Below, piece by piece: positions 8,921 to 15,884 of a stretch of 64,000 nucleotides of DNA. Below the pieces are notes generated by a model. The model ran no database searches, was not told where the DNA came from, and saw only the letters and a program-made list of their open reading frames with translations. The DNA lies in NCBI RefSeq assembly GCF_900078705.1, contig NZ_FKIF01000002.1, forward strand, positions 372,001 to 436,000. Reading direction: 5' to 3'. The translations under genes and the position numbers were made by a program. This stretch comes from Bordetella ansorpii. Its GTDB lineage: Bacteria; Pseudomonadota; Gammaproteobacteria; Burkholderiales; Burkholderiaceae_B. Each line of letters starts with the position of its first letter. Position 1 is the stretch's first letter.

Positions 8921-10066
8921 TCATCCTGACCATAAGCCCGCTTCGGTCAGGCGACGCAGCAGTGCCGCCCGCTTGGCATGAGGGACAAGGAAGCGCCGCA
9001 ACTGGCGCTCGAAAGCGTCCGGCCCGGCAACCAAGGCATACCCTTCGGCGAGCACTTTCAGCAGACTGACCGTTTTTTCGTAGCCGGATGCACTTCCACG
9101 GGATGCCTGTGCGCTCGCTGCTTGCCAGTATTTGTCCGGCGTGGCCATGAGGCGGCGTAATTCGGCATCACGCTTTTGGCGACGTTCCGCCTCGCGCTTT
9201 GCATTCACCTCGGCTTCGCGAGTCCGTCTGCGTTCACCTGCCGATTGCGCCAGCTCGCGCAGTTCTGCCACTCTGCGTCGTGGAACACCCGAAGATGCCG
9301 GGTGCTGTGCCTTGAGCCAAGCAGCATAGTGAGACGTCACCTGACGTTCCGCCTCCTGGCCCCGGCCCAATACAATTGTCTTGAGCACATCCTGCATATC
9401 CGTTGTCTGCCAGGTGTCCAGCCAAGTGGAAATTGGCAGCGTTTCATCCTGCAGTGCTGTGGCTGCGGCACTGGCCATGCTGGCGGCTTCAAGCAGATCC
9501 AGATCAATTTCCAGAAATTCGACCAAGGCCTGCTGCGCTGGCGAGAGGTCTGTCAGTCCAGCAGGCACTTCCGGCTCCAGCACGTCATCGTGCAAGGCAT
9601 CGCCAGCGGCCAACCAGCCCAGGTACAGAGGCCGCAAATCGCCGCGCATCAACTCATCGCGCAAGAGAATCAAGCGACGCATCCAGCCGCTGCCGTCGTC
9701 TTCGGAAAAGCGGTCATAGTCTTCGCTTTCCTCTAACGTCCAACTGAAAATCCAGTGCGCATCGGTGGTGTCAATCGACAATACAGCGGAGCGGATGAAA
9801 GCATTCAGCTCGGCCTTTCGGAAAACGGCTTTCGGCAGTCGCAACGACAAGTGGCAACTGCACCAATTGGCTGAATAAACAAAGGCATCGAAATAGCGCC
9901 GCATCCAATCAGCAGGATCGGCCTTGAGGTCGCCCCATTCATAGTGATTGGTAAAACCGCTGGGGCTAATGATCGCCCGGGTAGAAACAGCGCGCAGCTC
10001 GGCCATCTCGATACGGGTCAATGGTCTGTCAATCGCCGCGAATTCGTAGTACTGGTATTCACTCAT
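8921..10066 (-). CDS. Conserved protein of unknown function, partner of the primase-helicase
   Basis: 381 residues, beginning MSEYQYYEFAAIDRPLT. I recognise the opening (YQYYEF, then IDRPLT followed by ELRAVSTRA and an EWGD-type motif) as that of a widespread family with no established function; I cannot name a domain. The middle is acidic and predicted helical. Residues about 255-310 form a strongly charged coiled coil rich in R, E and K (AGERRRTREAEVNAKREAER). The C-terminus (FLVPHAKRAALLRRLTEAGLW) is basic. There is no signal peptide or membrane segment, so it should be cytoplasmic. It is co-transcribed with the helicase (10-base gap) and is the first gene of that pair, which suggests an adaptor or sensor role; that is inference only. 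Confidence 0.8.
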   Translation of the reverse strand: MSEYQYYEFAAIDRPLTRIEMAELRAVSTRAIISPSGFTNHYEWGDLKADPADWMRRYFDAFVYSANWCSCHLSLRLPKAVFRKAELNAFIRSAVLSIDTTDAHWIFSWTLEESEDYDRFSEDDGSGWMRRLILLRDELMRGDLRPLYLGWLAAGDALHDDVLEPEVPAGLTDLSPAQQALVEFLEIDLDLLEAASMASAAATALQDETLPISTWLDTWQTTDMQDVLKTIVLGRGQEAERQVTSHYAAWLKAQHPASSGVPRRRVAELRELAQSAGERRRTREAEVNAKREAERRQKRDAELRRLMATPDKYWQAASAQASRGSASGYEKTVSLLKVLAEGYALVAGPDAFERQLRRFLVPHAKRAALLRRLTEAGLWSG

Positions 10067-10154
10067 GGTACAAGTCCGATGGACTCGGTTCTCTGTATTG
10101 CGTGATCAGCGCAATTCAGTCCAGCCTGAGCGCAAGTCTCGGACACAGCCGCAC

Positions 10155-10475
10155 TCAAAGACCGAAGTCCTCTCGCAAGTGCCCAATCTGGTGCATCTTC
10201 TCATGCAGAATGGTCACGATACCGATGTCACCATTCGAGAGGCGGCGCCAATAGACAAAGTGCCGCTCATAACGGAAGAAATAACCATCAATGCCGAACG
10301 TGGCCGGAATAGTACGGGATACTGTCTGGTGTGTGGCAATACCCTCAAATGCCTCAAATAAACCCGTGATGTAGCGCTCGGCCTGTTGCGCCCCCCAACG
10401 CTCGTGCGTATAGCGGTAAATGTCGTCCAGCCGCCAGGATGCGGCTTCCTGAACGCGTATCTGTGCCTTGGCCAT
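10155..10475 (-). CDS. parE: ParE/RelE-superfamily toxin
   Basis: 106 residues, the usual length. The fold signature of the ParE family is present: VQEAASWRLDDIYRYTHERWG at the N-terminus, then an alpha-beta core with DGYFFRYERHFVYWRR and the C-terminal GIVTILHEKMHQIGHLREDF. Toxins of this family either poison DNA gyrase (ParE) or cleave mRNA (RelE); which applies cannot be decided here. It lies eight bases after the antitoxin gene and is followed by the helicase operon on the same strand with an 88-base gap, so read-through into the conflict genes is possible. Confidence 0.9.
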   Translation of the reverse strand: MAKAQIRVQEAASWRLDDIYRYTHERWGAQQAERYITGLFEAFEGIATHQTVSRTIPATFGIDGYFFRYERHFVYWRRLSNGDIGIVTILHEKMHQIGHLREDFGL

Positions 10476-10483
10476 AACGGAAA

Positions 10484-10744
10484 TCAGACCCGGTTACGCG
10501 CGATGACGTCTGCTGCCGTCAAGGGCTTGTATGACGACTCCGGCGCCGCCCAAGCGTGGGTGAGTTCAGCCTTGAGCCGCTCGAATGCAGCCGCTTCCCT
10601 GGTTTCTTTGTCACGACGAATAAGGTCCCGTACATACTCGCTGACGTTCTCGTAGTCGCCTTGCTCACCCACATTTGCGGCAACGAATTCGCTCAGAGAG
10701 CCACTGAGGCGCACTGTCATGGTAGTGGTGTTCGTGCGGGGCAT
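10484..10744 (-). CDS. parD: ParD-like ribbon-helix-helix antitoxin
   Basis: 86 residues. The N-terminal ribbon-helix-helix DNA-binding domain is seen in TTTMTVRLSGSLSEFVAANV with the second helix ENVSEYVRDLIRRDKE, which is the ParD hallmark. The C-terminal half (about residues 50-86) would wrap the toxin. It precedes parE in the normal antitoxin-first order and is expected to repress its own promoter, which would lie at about 10745-10790, a region AT-rich compared with its surroundings (TATACTCAATAATG). That same spacer carries the divergent start of the winged-helix-like gene. Confidence 0.9.
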   Translation of the reverse strand: MPRTNTTTMTVRLSGSLSEFVAANVGEQGDYENVSEYVRDLIRRDKETREAAAFERLKAELTHAWAAPESSYKPLTAADVIARNRV

Positions 10745-10765
10745 GGTCAGCTCCTTGCAGTCTTG

Positions 10766-11185
10766 ATGTCTTCAATATACTCAATAATGAATACACCAAC
10801 AAGTCTGAGCGTTGCAGGACGGCGCGGAGCGCTGGAGCTTCCATCGGTTGAATCGCTGTCCGCGTGGCTCAAGCGGCCGCTGGAGTGGCAACTGGTGCAC
10901 AGTGTCGGCCGGACCCAGGCCACGCGTTACTTCATTGATCCAGAACTGTTGCGCAGTCTGGACTTCTCCACGTCCACCACCCTAAAGCGCATCGAGCCGC
11001 ACCGGCTCTTAGCCTTGATCGTGGAGGATGTCGGGCGCTATCCACTGACCAGAATCAGCGAGATTCACCAGCGTATTGGCGCCGAAATTCCTCGCTCGCA
11101 CATCCGCCGCCTTGAGCAACTGGTCAGGGAGGGCGCACTGCATCAGGAGGGAGTTCGCAGTGGCACCCGCTATCGCCTAACTTGA
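10766..11185 (+). CDS. Small winged-helix-like protein, possibly the C-terminal piece of a larger island protein
   Basis: 139 residues from the ATG at 10766, or 132 from the ATG at 10787; neither has a clear ribosome site. The recognisable part is GRTQATRYFIDPELLRSLDF, then LKRIEPHRLLALIVEDVGRY and a final helix-turn-helix with wing (ISEIHQRIGAEIPRSHIRRL then GALHQEGVRSGTRYRL). Such tails occur at the C-terminus of larger ATP-binding/AlbA-type or Fic-type proteins (recalled, not checked). So this may be a DNA-binding remnant or a free regulator of the divergent toxin-antitoxin genes. Function unknown. Confidence 0.55.
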   Translation: MSSIYSIMNTPTSLSVAGRRGALELPSVESLSAWLKRPLEWQLVHSVGRTQATRYFIDPELLRSLDFSTSTTLKRIEPHRLLALIVEDVGRYPLTRISEIHQRIGAEIPRSHIRRLEQLVREGALHQEGVRSGTRYRLT

Positions 11186-11473
11186 TTTGACTCAAAACGA
11201 CGACTATCTACCAAGTCTGCGCCAAAACCATGCGCCAAACCGGCTGAAATCCCGGCTAACCCATTGTCGCGGCGAAATATTTTCTTTGGCTCGCATCTTC
11301 TGCATGACGCGAGCCTGGCAGCGCGCTTATCCGAGCGCCAGCGGCACCCTCGTTTTCGATGCGCTGGAGTCTGCCGAACCCACCAAGTGAAAGGCCGCGC
11401 AGACGCGCATACAAGGTCGGAGGTAGCCGGCATTGCACTGCCCCGCCCCCAAAGCAGTAGCATTGCCTGCACC
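11186..11473. other. Intergenic stretch at the right border of the island
   Basis: 288 bases with no convincing gene. It contains a 7-base-pair inverted repeat, GGCTCGC at 11288-11294 and GCGAGCC at 11309-11315, separated by 14 bases and without a following T-run, so it is not a normal terminator. Base composition rises from the island level to the chromosome level across this stretch, so the island border probably lies here. Confidence 0.5.
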
Positions 11474-12429
11474 ATGGCCTCGACCCTCCACGTGCGATCA
11501 CTGCCTCGTCCCGCCATACCGGACGACATCCAAGGCATCCCCGACGTCTTCATCACGCGCTGCCTGTGCTTTGGCTTCGCGGCGATGCTCCTGGTGCCGG
11601 CGGTCATGCTGACCGTCTACTTCCCGAGCGAACCCACCGGCCAGACAGGCCTCGGCATGCTGTTGCTGCTGGGCCTGCTGGTGCTGGGCCTCTACGGCAT
11701 GGTCGGCTATTTCGGCGTCGCCGGCGTGTGCGCGCCGGACGTGCCTGGCTGCGCGTGGACCGGGCCGGCGTCTATGCCGGCCACGGCATCGAGCCCGGCC
11801 AGGCCGACGAATTCTCGCTGGAGTGGAAAGACATGGCCATCGATCGCAACCTGGTCTATGACGTGTCGGCCAGCTCGCCGGCGGGCGGGCGCGCCCCGGC
11901 CTCTTACCTGCGGTACTGGCGCAAGCAGCCCGATGGCAGCCTGGCGGAGGGCTCGTTGAATCTGTCCCTGGCCGTCGGCCTGCACTGCATACGGTTTAGC
12001 AATCACGATGCGCTGATGCGTGCCATCCTGCAGCACATCGCCAGCCAGCCCGGCTTGCGCATCGACGGCAACCTGTTCGCCGATGCGGGCTTCAATCCCG
12101 AGACCTGGGAAGTCCGCAAAGGCCCGCGCCGGGCGATGTGGGTGGGCACGCTGGCCATGCTGGCCATCGTCTTCGGACTGGCGAGTCTCATGATTGACTG
12201 GCCGCCCGCGGCGATCGCTCTCGGCACGCTGGTGCTCTTTGTGATCGGCATGGCCGTCTCGGTAAGCACGTGGCGCAGCACTTACGCTCACACGCAAGGC
12301 ATCTTCGTCTTTGGCGAGCCCGCCGCCACGCCGCAGGCGCCCGTCGTCCAACACGCCCGGCCACGCCCCGCAGGGCCGCGCATTCAGGCCAAGGCCTCGC
12401 ACATACCGCGCAAAAGGAGCCGTAAATGA
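11474..12429 (+). pseudogene. Membrane protein gene with a frameshift near 11727
   Basis: The coding signal runs in one frame from the ATG at 11474 (MASTLHVRSLPRPAIPDDI) through two membrane segments (AAMLLVPAVMLTVYF, then LLLLGLLVLGLYGMVGYF) and then continues in another frame as RAGRAWLRVDRAGVYAGHGI up to 12429. That second part ends with two more membrane segments and a basic tail (KASHIPRKRSRK). The join is at GTGTGCGCGCC around 11725-11735. Removing one TG from the TGTG at 11727-11730 would restore a single reading frame of about 318 residues with a natural junction. So it is either a genuine recent inactivation or an assembly error. The stop overlaps the next start (ATGA). I do not recognise a family. 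Confidence 0.65.
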
Positions 12430-12725
12430 AGACCTATCTACGCGTCAGTCTCGGCGTCGGCATCCTGATGATGGCCGTGTGGCTGGGCCTTTACGCCAAT
12501 ACCCCTTTCGCGTCCGGACGCGATGGGCAGGGGCCCTCCGAGGCGGGCATGCTGCTGTTCTTCGCGACCATCGCGCTGAGCCTGGCGCTGGCGCACGCCA
12601 CCATCGTGACGCTGGGCATGTCTTTCAGCAAGCTGGTGGGACCGCTCGCGAAAGAGGGCAAGATCGGCATGGGGCTGTGCGCCGTGATGTGGATCGTGAT
12701 GGCCGTGTGTTTGAACCTGGCGTGA
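12426..12725 (+). CDS. Small inner-membrane protein of unknown function
   Basis: 99 residues with three predicted membrane segments: VSLGVGILMMAVWLGLYA near the N-terminus, then AGMLLFFATIALSLALAHAT and finally GLCAVMWIVMAVCLNLA at the C-terminus. The start codon overlaps the stop of the upstream membrane gene by four bases (ATGA), so it is translationally coupled to it and probably works with it. No recognisable domain. Confidence 0.75.
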   Translation: MKTYLRVSLGVGILMMAVWLGLYANTPFASGRDGQGPSEAGMLLFFATIALSLALAHATIVTLGMSFSKLVGPLAKEGKIGMGLCAVMWIVMAVCLNLA

Positions 12726-12761
12726 TGCCCGGGACGCGGCCCATTCACCTGCGCGGCAGCG

Positions 12762-13721
12762 TCACACCGTCGGTCGCACCTTGCCGGCCTTGTTCCGGCT
12801 GACCTGTTCCACTTCGAAGCCCAGCGCCATCGGCTTGCTCACCGGCGCCTGGGGCACCTTCACTTTGACGCGCGGCTGTATCCGTATCGGCTCGTCCCGG
12901 CCAGCGCCAGCGGCCTTCCACGCTGGCCGGAACCATGCGCGCAGGCTGTCCGGCACGCGCGCAAACTGCGTGGCGAACATGAATTCCCATACCTCGGCGA
13001 ACCACACCCAGTCCGACCAGCGATGCGGCGTCACGTACATGGCGTTCAACAGATCCGGATCGTAGGCGAACAACTGCCGCAACGCACGCCAGTAGTGCCC
13101 GAAGCGTTCGTCCTCGAAACCCACGATGTGCGCCAGCATCGACAGGATGCCGTGCTGGCGCAGCAGGCGCACGGCCTCGCGGTCGGTCGCGGTGGTCGAG
13201 CCCTTGCGGATCGCGGCCAGGGTTTCGGGATCGGTGGTCTCCACACCCATCAGGATGCACATCAGGCCCGCGCCGCGATAGAGATGCAGCATCTCGGCGT
13301 CGCGCACCACGTCGGCCGCGCGCAGCGTGGCGAACAGGCGGATGGGCAAATGGCGCGACGCCAGTTCTTCCAGGAAAGCGCGCCACATCTTTTTGGACGA
13401 GGTCGGGTTCTCGTCCGCCAACGTGATGAAGGCGATGCCGTGCTCGCGGTGCAGGGCCTCGATCTCGTCCACCACCAGCTTCGGCGAGCGATGCCGCCAG
13501 CGCTCCCAGAATTGATATTGCCCGCAATAGTTGCACTGGTGCGGACAGCCGCGCGAGAACTGCACGATGGCGGCGCGGCCCAGGCCGAAGCACTGATAGC
13601 GGTCCCAGTCGTCGATCAGCTCCCAGCCCACGCGCCAATCGTCCAGCGCGCGAAGGGCCGGATCGACGGACTTGGCAGTGGCCAGCGTGGCGACCGCCAC
13701 ACAGCGGATGCCGCCTAGCAC
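12762..13721 (-). CDS. Truncated BchE-like radical SAM protein lacking the cobalamin-binding domain
   Basis: 319 residues from a GTG start at 13721. The radical SAM cluster motif is CPHQCNYC, preceded by AAIVQFSRG. The next stretches, KWRHR-like WRHRSPKLVVDEIEALHREHG and FITLADENPTSS, then GVETTDPETLAAIRKGSTT and NAMYVTPHRW, follow the BchE family (anaerobic Mg-protoporphyrin monomethylester cyclase) closely, as I remember it. Typical members are about 500-550 residues. The N-terminal B12-binding domain (about 190 residues) is absent, and about 25 residues after TPHRW also appear to be missing. No other photosynthesis gene is visible. It may be a degenerate gene or a trimmed enzyme with a new role. 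It is divergent from the GntR regulator, and the shared spacer holds the operator. Confidence 0.75.
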   Translation of the reverse strand: MLGGIRCVAVATLATAKSVDPALRALDDWRVGWELIDDWDRYQCFGLGRAAIVQFSRGCPHQCNYCGQYQFWERWRHRSPKLVVDEIEALHREHGIAFITLADENPTSSKKMWRAFLEELASRHLPIRLFATLRAADVVRDAEMLHLYRGAGLMCILMGVETTDPETLAAIRKGSTTATDREAVRLLRQHGILSMLAHIVGFEDERFGHYWRALRQLFAYDPDLLNAMYVTPHRWSDWVWFAEVWEFMFATQFARVPDSLRAWFRPAWKAAGAGRDEPIRIQPRVKVKVPQAPVSKPMALGFEVEQVSRNKAGKVRPTV

Positions 13722-13758
13722 GCACGGGAAATCCCTAGGATTCAGGGTCGCAACGAAG

Positions 13759-13790
13759 TGTATACACTAAGGCTTCGCTAAGTGTATACA
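13759..13790. promoter_or_regulatory. Paired TGTATACA operator for the GntR regulator
   Basis: TGTATACACT at 13759-13768 and its exact inverse AGTGTATACA at 13781-13790 are separated by 12 bases. Each arm itself contains the palindrome TGTATACA, a typical size for FCD-type GntR operators. The site lies between the divergent GntR gene (start 13822) and the radical SAM gene (start 13721), so it could control both. Binding is inference. Confidence 0.7.
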
Positions 13791-13821
13791 GACACGCATA
13801 CAACTCCTGCCCCGCTCCGCC

Positions 13822-14550
13822 ATGCCTGCCCCCGCCCCCTCCGCCGCCCCGGTCTATGACCGCATCAAAGCGATGGCCGCTACCTTCCGGTTGCGGCCAG
13901 GCGAGCGCGTGAACGAGGTCGAACTGGCGCGCCTCTTGGGCGTCAGCCGCACCCCGGTGCGCGAAGCGCTGAACCGCATCGCCGCCGAGGGCTTCCTGGT
14001 GGCCACGCCCAACCGGGGCTACTCGGCCCGGCCGCTGGACGCCAGGCAAATCCTGGACCTGTACGAGTACCGCGCCACGGTCGAACTGGGCCTGGTGCGC
14101 CTGGTGTGCGCGCGCGCCACCGACGAGCAACTGCGCGAGCTGGCCGATTTCACCGAGCAAAGCCGCGACACGCCGGAAACGGACGACCAGGCGCTGCACC
14201 TGCTGGAGCGCGACGAGGCCTTCCATGAACGGCTGGCGCGCCTGGCCGGCAACGACGAGTTCCTGCGCTCGGTGCGCTCGCTGAACGAACGCATCCGCTT
14301 CGCCCGCTGGCTGGACCTGAAGTCGCGCCGCTTCGCCACCCGCAACGACCATCCCGAGATCGTGCGCGCGCTGCAGGCGCGCGACCTCGAACGCGTGGAA
14401 GCGCTGATGCGCGGCCACATCAGCCATCACCTGGATCACGTCATCGAACTGATCCGGGCCGGCTACGCCGAGATCTACATGGGCAACGCACTGGCCGACT
14501 TCGCCGAGACACGGCTGGCCGCCGGCGCGCCGCCCCCCTGTACGCCCTGA
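13822..14550 (+). CDS. GntR-family transcriptional regulator, FCD subfamily
   Basis: 242 residues. The N-terminal winged helix-turn-helix has LARLLGVSRTPVREAL, the signature of the family. The C-terminal FCD effector domain (about residues 85-215) has the metal-binding style residues in ERDEAFHERLARLAG and in RGHISHHLDHV. These regulators usually repress catabolic operons and release DNA when an organic acid binds. It sits directly upstream of, and in line with, a hydroxyacid dehydrogenase, RidA, aminotransferase and Bug binding protein, which it most likely controls through the paired palindrome upstream of itself. The alanine- and proline-rich opening (MPAPAPSAAPVYDRI) is normal for such proteins. 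Confidence 0.93.
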   Translation: MPAPAPSAAPVYDRIKAMAATFRLRPGERVNEVELARLLGVSRTPVREALNRIAAEGFLVATPNRGYSARPLDARQILDLYEYRATVELGLVRLVCARATDEQLRELADFTEQSRDTPETDDQALHLLERDEAFHERLARLAGNDEFLRSVRSLNERIRFARWLDLKSRRFATRNDHPEIVRALQARDLERVEALMRGHISHHLDHVIELIRAGYAEIYMGNALADFAETRLAAGAPPPCTP

Positions 14551-14586
14551 TCCCTTTTTCATCCGCCAAGACGAGACAACCGCCCC

Positions 14587-15510
14587 ATGAAAGCCTGCTT
14601 CATCGACGCCAACCCCACGCTGGCCCAAGTGGCCGAACGCCTGCATCTGCCCGCCGACCTGCCGCTGACGATCAACCGCCAGCCGGACATCACACCGGAC
14701 CAGATTCCCGCGGCGCTGGGTGACCACGAGATCATGATCGTCGACCACACCCACCTGCCCACCGACATCGCGCGCGCCTGCAAGCAGTTGAAGCACGTGG
14801 TGTTCCTGGGCACGGGTCCGCGTTCGTACATGAATCCCGAGGAACTGGCCGAGATCGGCATCGAGGTGCACGTCATCAAGGGCTATGGCGACACCGCCGT
14901 GGCCGAATGCGCCTTCGCGCTGATGTGGGCGTCGGCCAAGGGCTTCGCCAGGATGGACCGCGCGATGCGCGCCGGCAACTGGCTGCGTTCGGATGCCGTG
15001 CAGATCACCGGCAAGACGCTGGGCCTGGTGGGCTTCGGCGGCATCGCCGCCGAGATGGCGCGCCTGGCCATCGGCGCCGGCATGAAGGTCATCGCCTGGA
15101 ACCGCAGCCCCAAGTCGCATCCCGGCGTGGAATTCGTGTCGCTGGAAGACGTGCTGGCGCAAAGCCACGTGGTGTCGATGCACCTGCTGCTGACCGACGA
15201 GACGCGCGGCCTGATCTCGCGCGAACGCATCGCGCAGATGCGCGACGGCGCCATCCTGGTGAACACCGCGCGCGGCGCGCTGGTCGACGAGGAAGCGATG
15301 ATCGACGCCCTGAATTCGGGCAAGCTGCTGCACGCCGGCCTGGACGTGTTCGCCATCGAACCCATGCCCAAGGATCATCCGCTGACCAAGCTGGAGAACG
15401 TGACCCTGTCGGCCCACTCGGCCTTCCGCACGCCCGAGGCCAGCGACAACCTGGTGCAGGCCGCACTGAACCACTGCCGCCGCGTGTCGGGCATCGGAGC
15501 CCAGCAATGA
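14587..15510 (+). CDS. D-isomer-specific 2-hydroxyacid dehydrogenase
   Basis: NAD(P)-dependent oxidoreductase interconverting 2-oxo acids and D-2-hydroxy acids, 307 residues. The nucleotide-binding segment is TLGLVGFGGIAAEMARLA. Catalytic residues are in place: arginine in NTARGALV, glutamate in DVFAIEP and histidine in LSAHSAFRTPE. It lies 36 bases after the GntR gene and its stop overlaps the RidA start (ATGA). The neighbourhood of an aminotransferase and RidA suggests that its substrate is the 2-oxo acid from an amino acid degraded by this operon. The specific acid is unknown. Confidence 0.9.
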   Translation: MKACFIDANPTLAQVAERLHLPADLPLTINRQPDITPDQIPAALGDHEIMIVDHTHLPTDIARACKQLKHVVFLGTGPRSYMNPEELAEIGIEVHVIKGYGDTAVAECAFALMWASAKGFARMDRAMRAGNWLRSDAVQITGKTLGLVGFGGIAAEMARLAIGAGMKVIAWNRSPKSHPGVEFVSLEDVLAQSHVVSMHLLLTDETRGLISRERIAQMRDGAILVNTARGALVDEEAMIDALNSGKLLHAGLDVFAIEPMPKDHPLTKLENVTLSAHSAFRTPEASDNLVQAALNHCRRVSGIGAQQ

Positions 15511-15860
15511 GCGCGCCCATCACCCGCCTGGACCAGAACGCGCGCCGCTCGCGCGCGGTGATCCACAACGGCACCGTGTACCTGGCCGGCCACACGGCCG
15601 ACGATCGCAGCGCCGACATCCAGGGCCAGACCCGCCAGGTGCTGGCCAAGGTCGACGAGATGCTGGCGGCCGCCGGCACCGACAAATCGAAAGCCTTGAA
15701 CGTGACCATCTGGCTGTCGTCGATGGCGCACTTCGCCGGCATGAACGAGGTGTACGACAAGTGGATCGTGCCCGGCCAGGCGCCCGCGCGCTGCTGCGGC
15801 GCCATCGAGCTGGCCGCGCCGGACATCCTGGTCGAGATCATGGTCACGGCGGCGCTTTGA
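15507..15860 (+). CDS. RidA/YjgF-family protein
   Basis: 117 residues, the usual RidA length. The opening MSAPITRLDQNARRSRAVIH and the HNGTVYLAGHTADD segment match the family, as does the C-terminal APDILVEIMVTAAL. RidA proteins hydrolyse reactive enamine/imine intermediates made by pyridoxal-phosphate enzymes, releasing ammonia and 2-oxo acids. The position that is normally PxxRxxVE reads PARCCGAIEL, so the key arginine of the archetype is kept. It is coupled by overlap with the dehydrogenase upstream and followed by an aminotransferase, which fits a detoxifying role in the same pathway. Confidence 0.92.
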   Translation: MSAPITRLDQNARRSRAVIHNGTVYLAGHTADDRSADIQGQTRQVLAKVDEMLAAAGTDKSKALNVTIWLSSMAHFAGMNEVYDKWIVPGQAPARCCGAIELAAPDILVEIMVTAAL

Positions 15861-15884
15861 TTTTCCTATCTGGAATGCAACGAG

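Noticed and set aside
11288-11315. Hairpin GGCTCGC/GCGAGCC as a terminator
   Set aside because: Long 14-base loop and no T-run; recorded only as a structure in the island border.
13735-15507. 590-residue minus-strand frame over the GntR and dehydrogenase genes
   Set aside because: Histidine/arginine-rich low-complexity text with no domain; antisense artefact.
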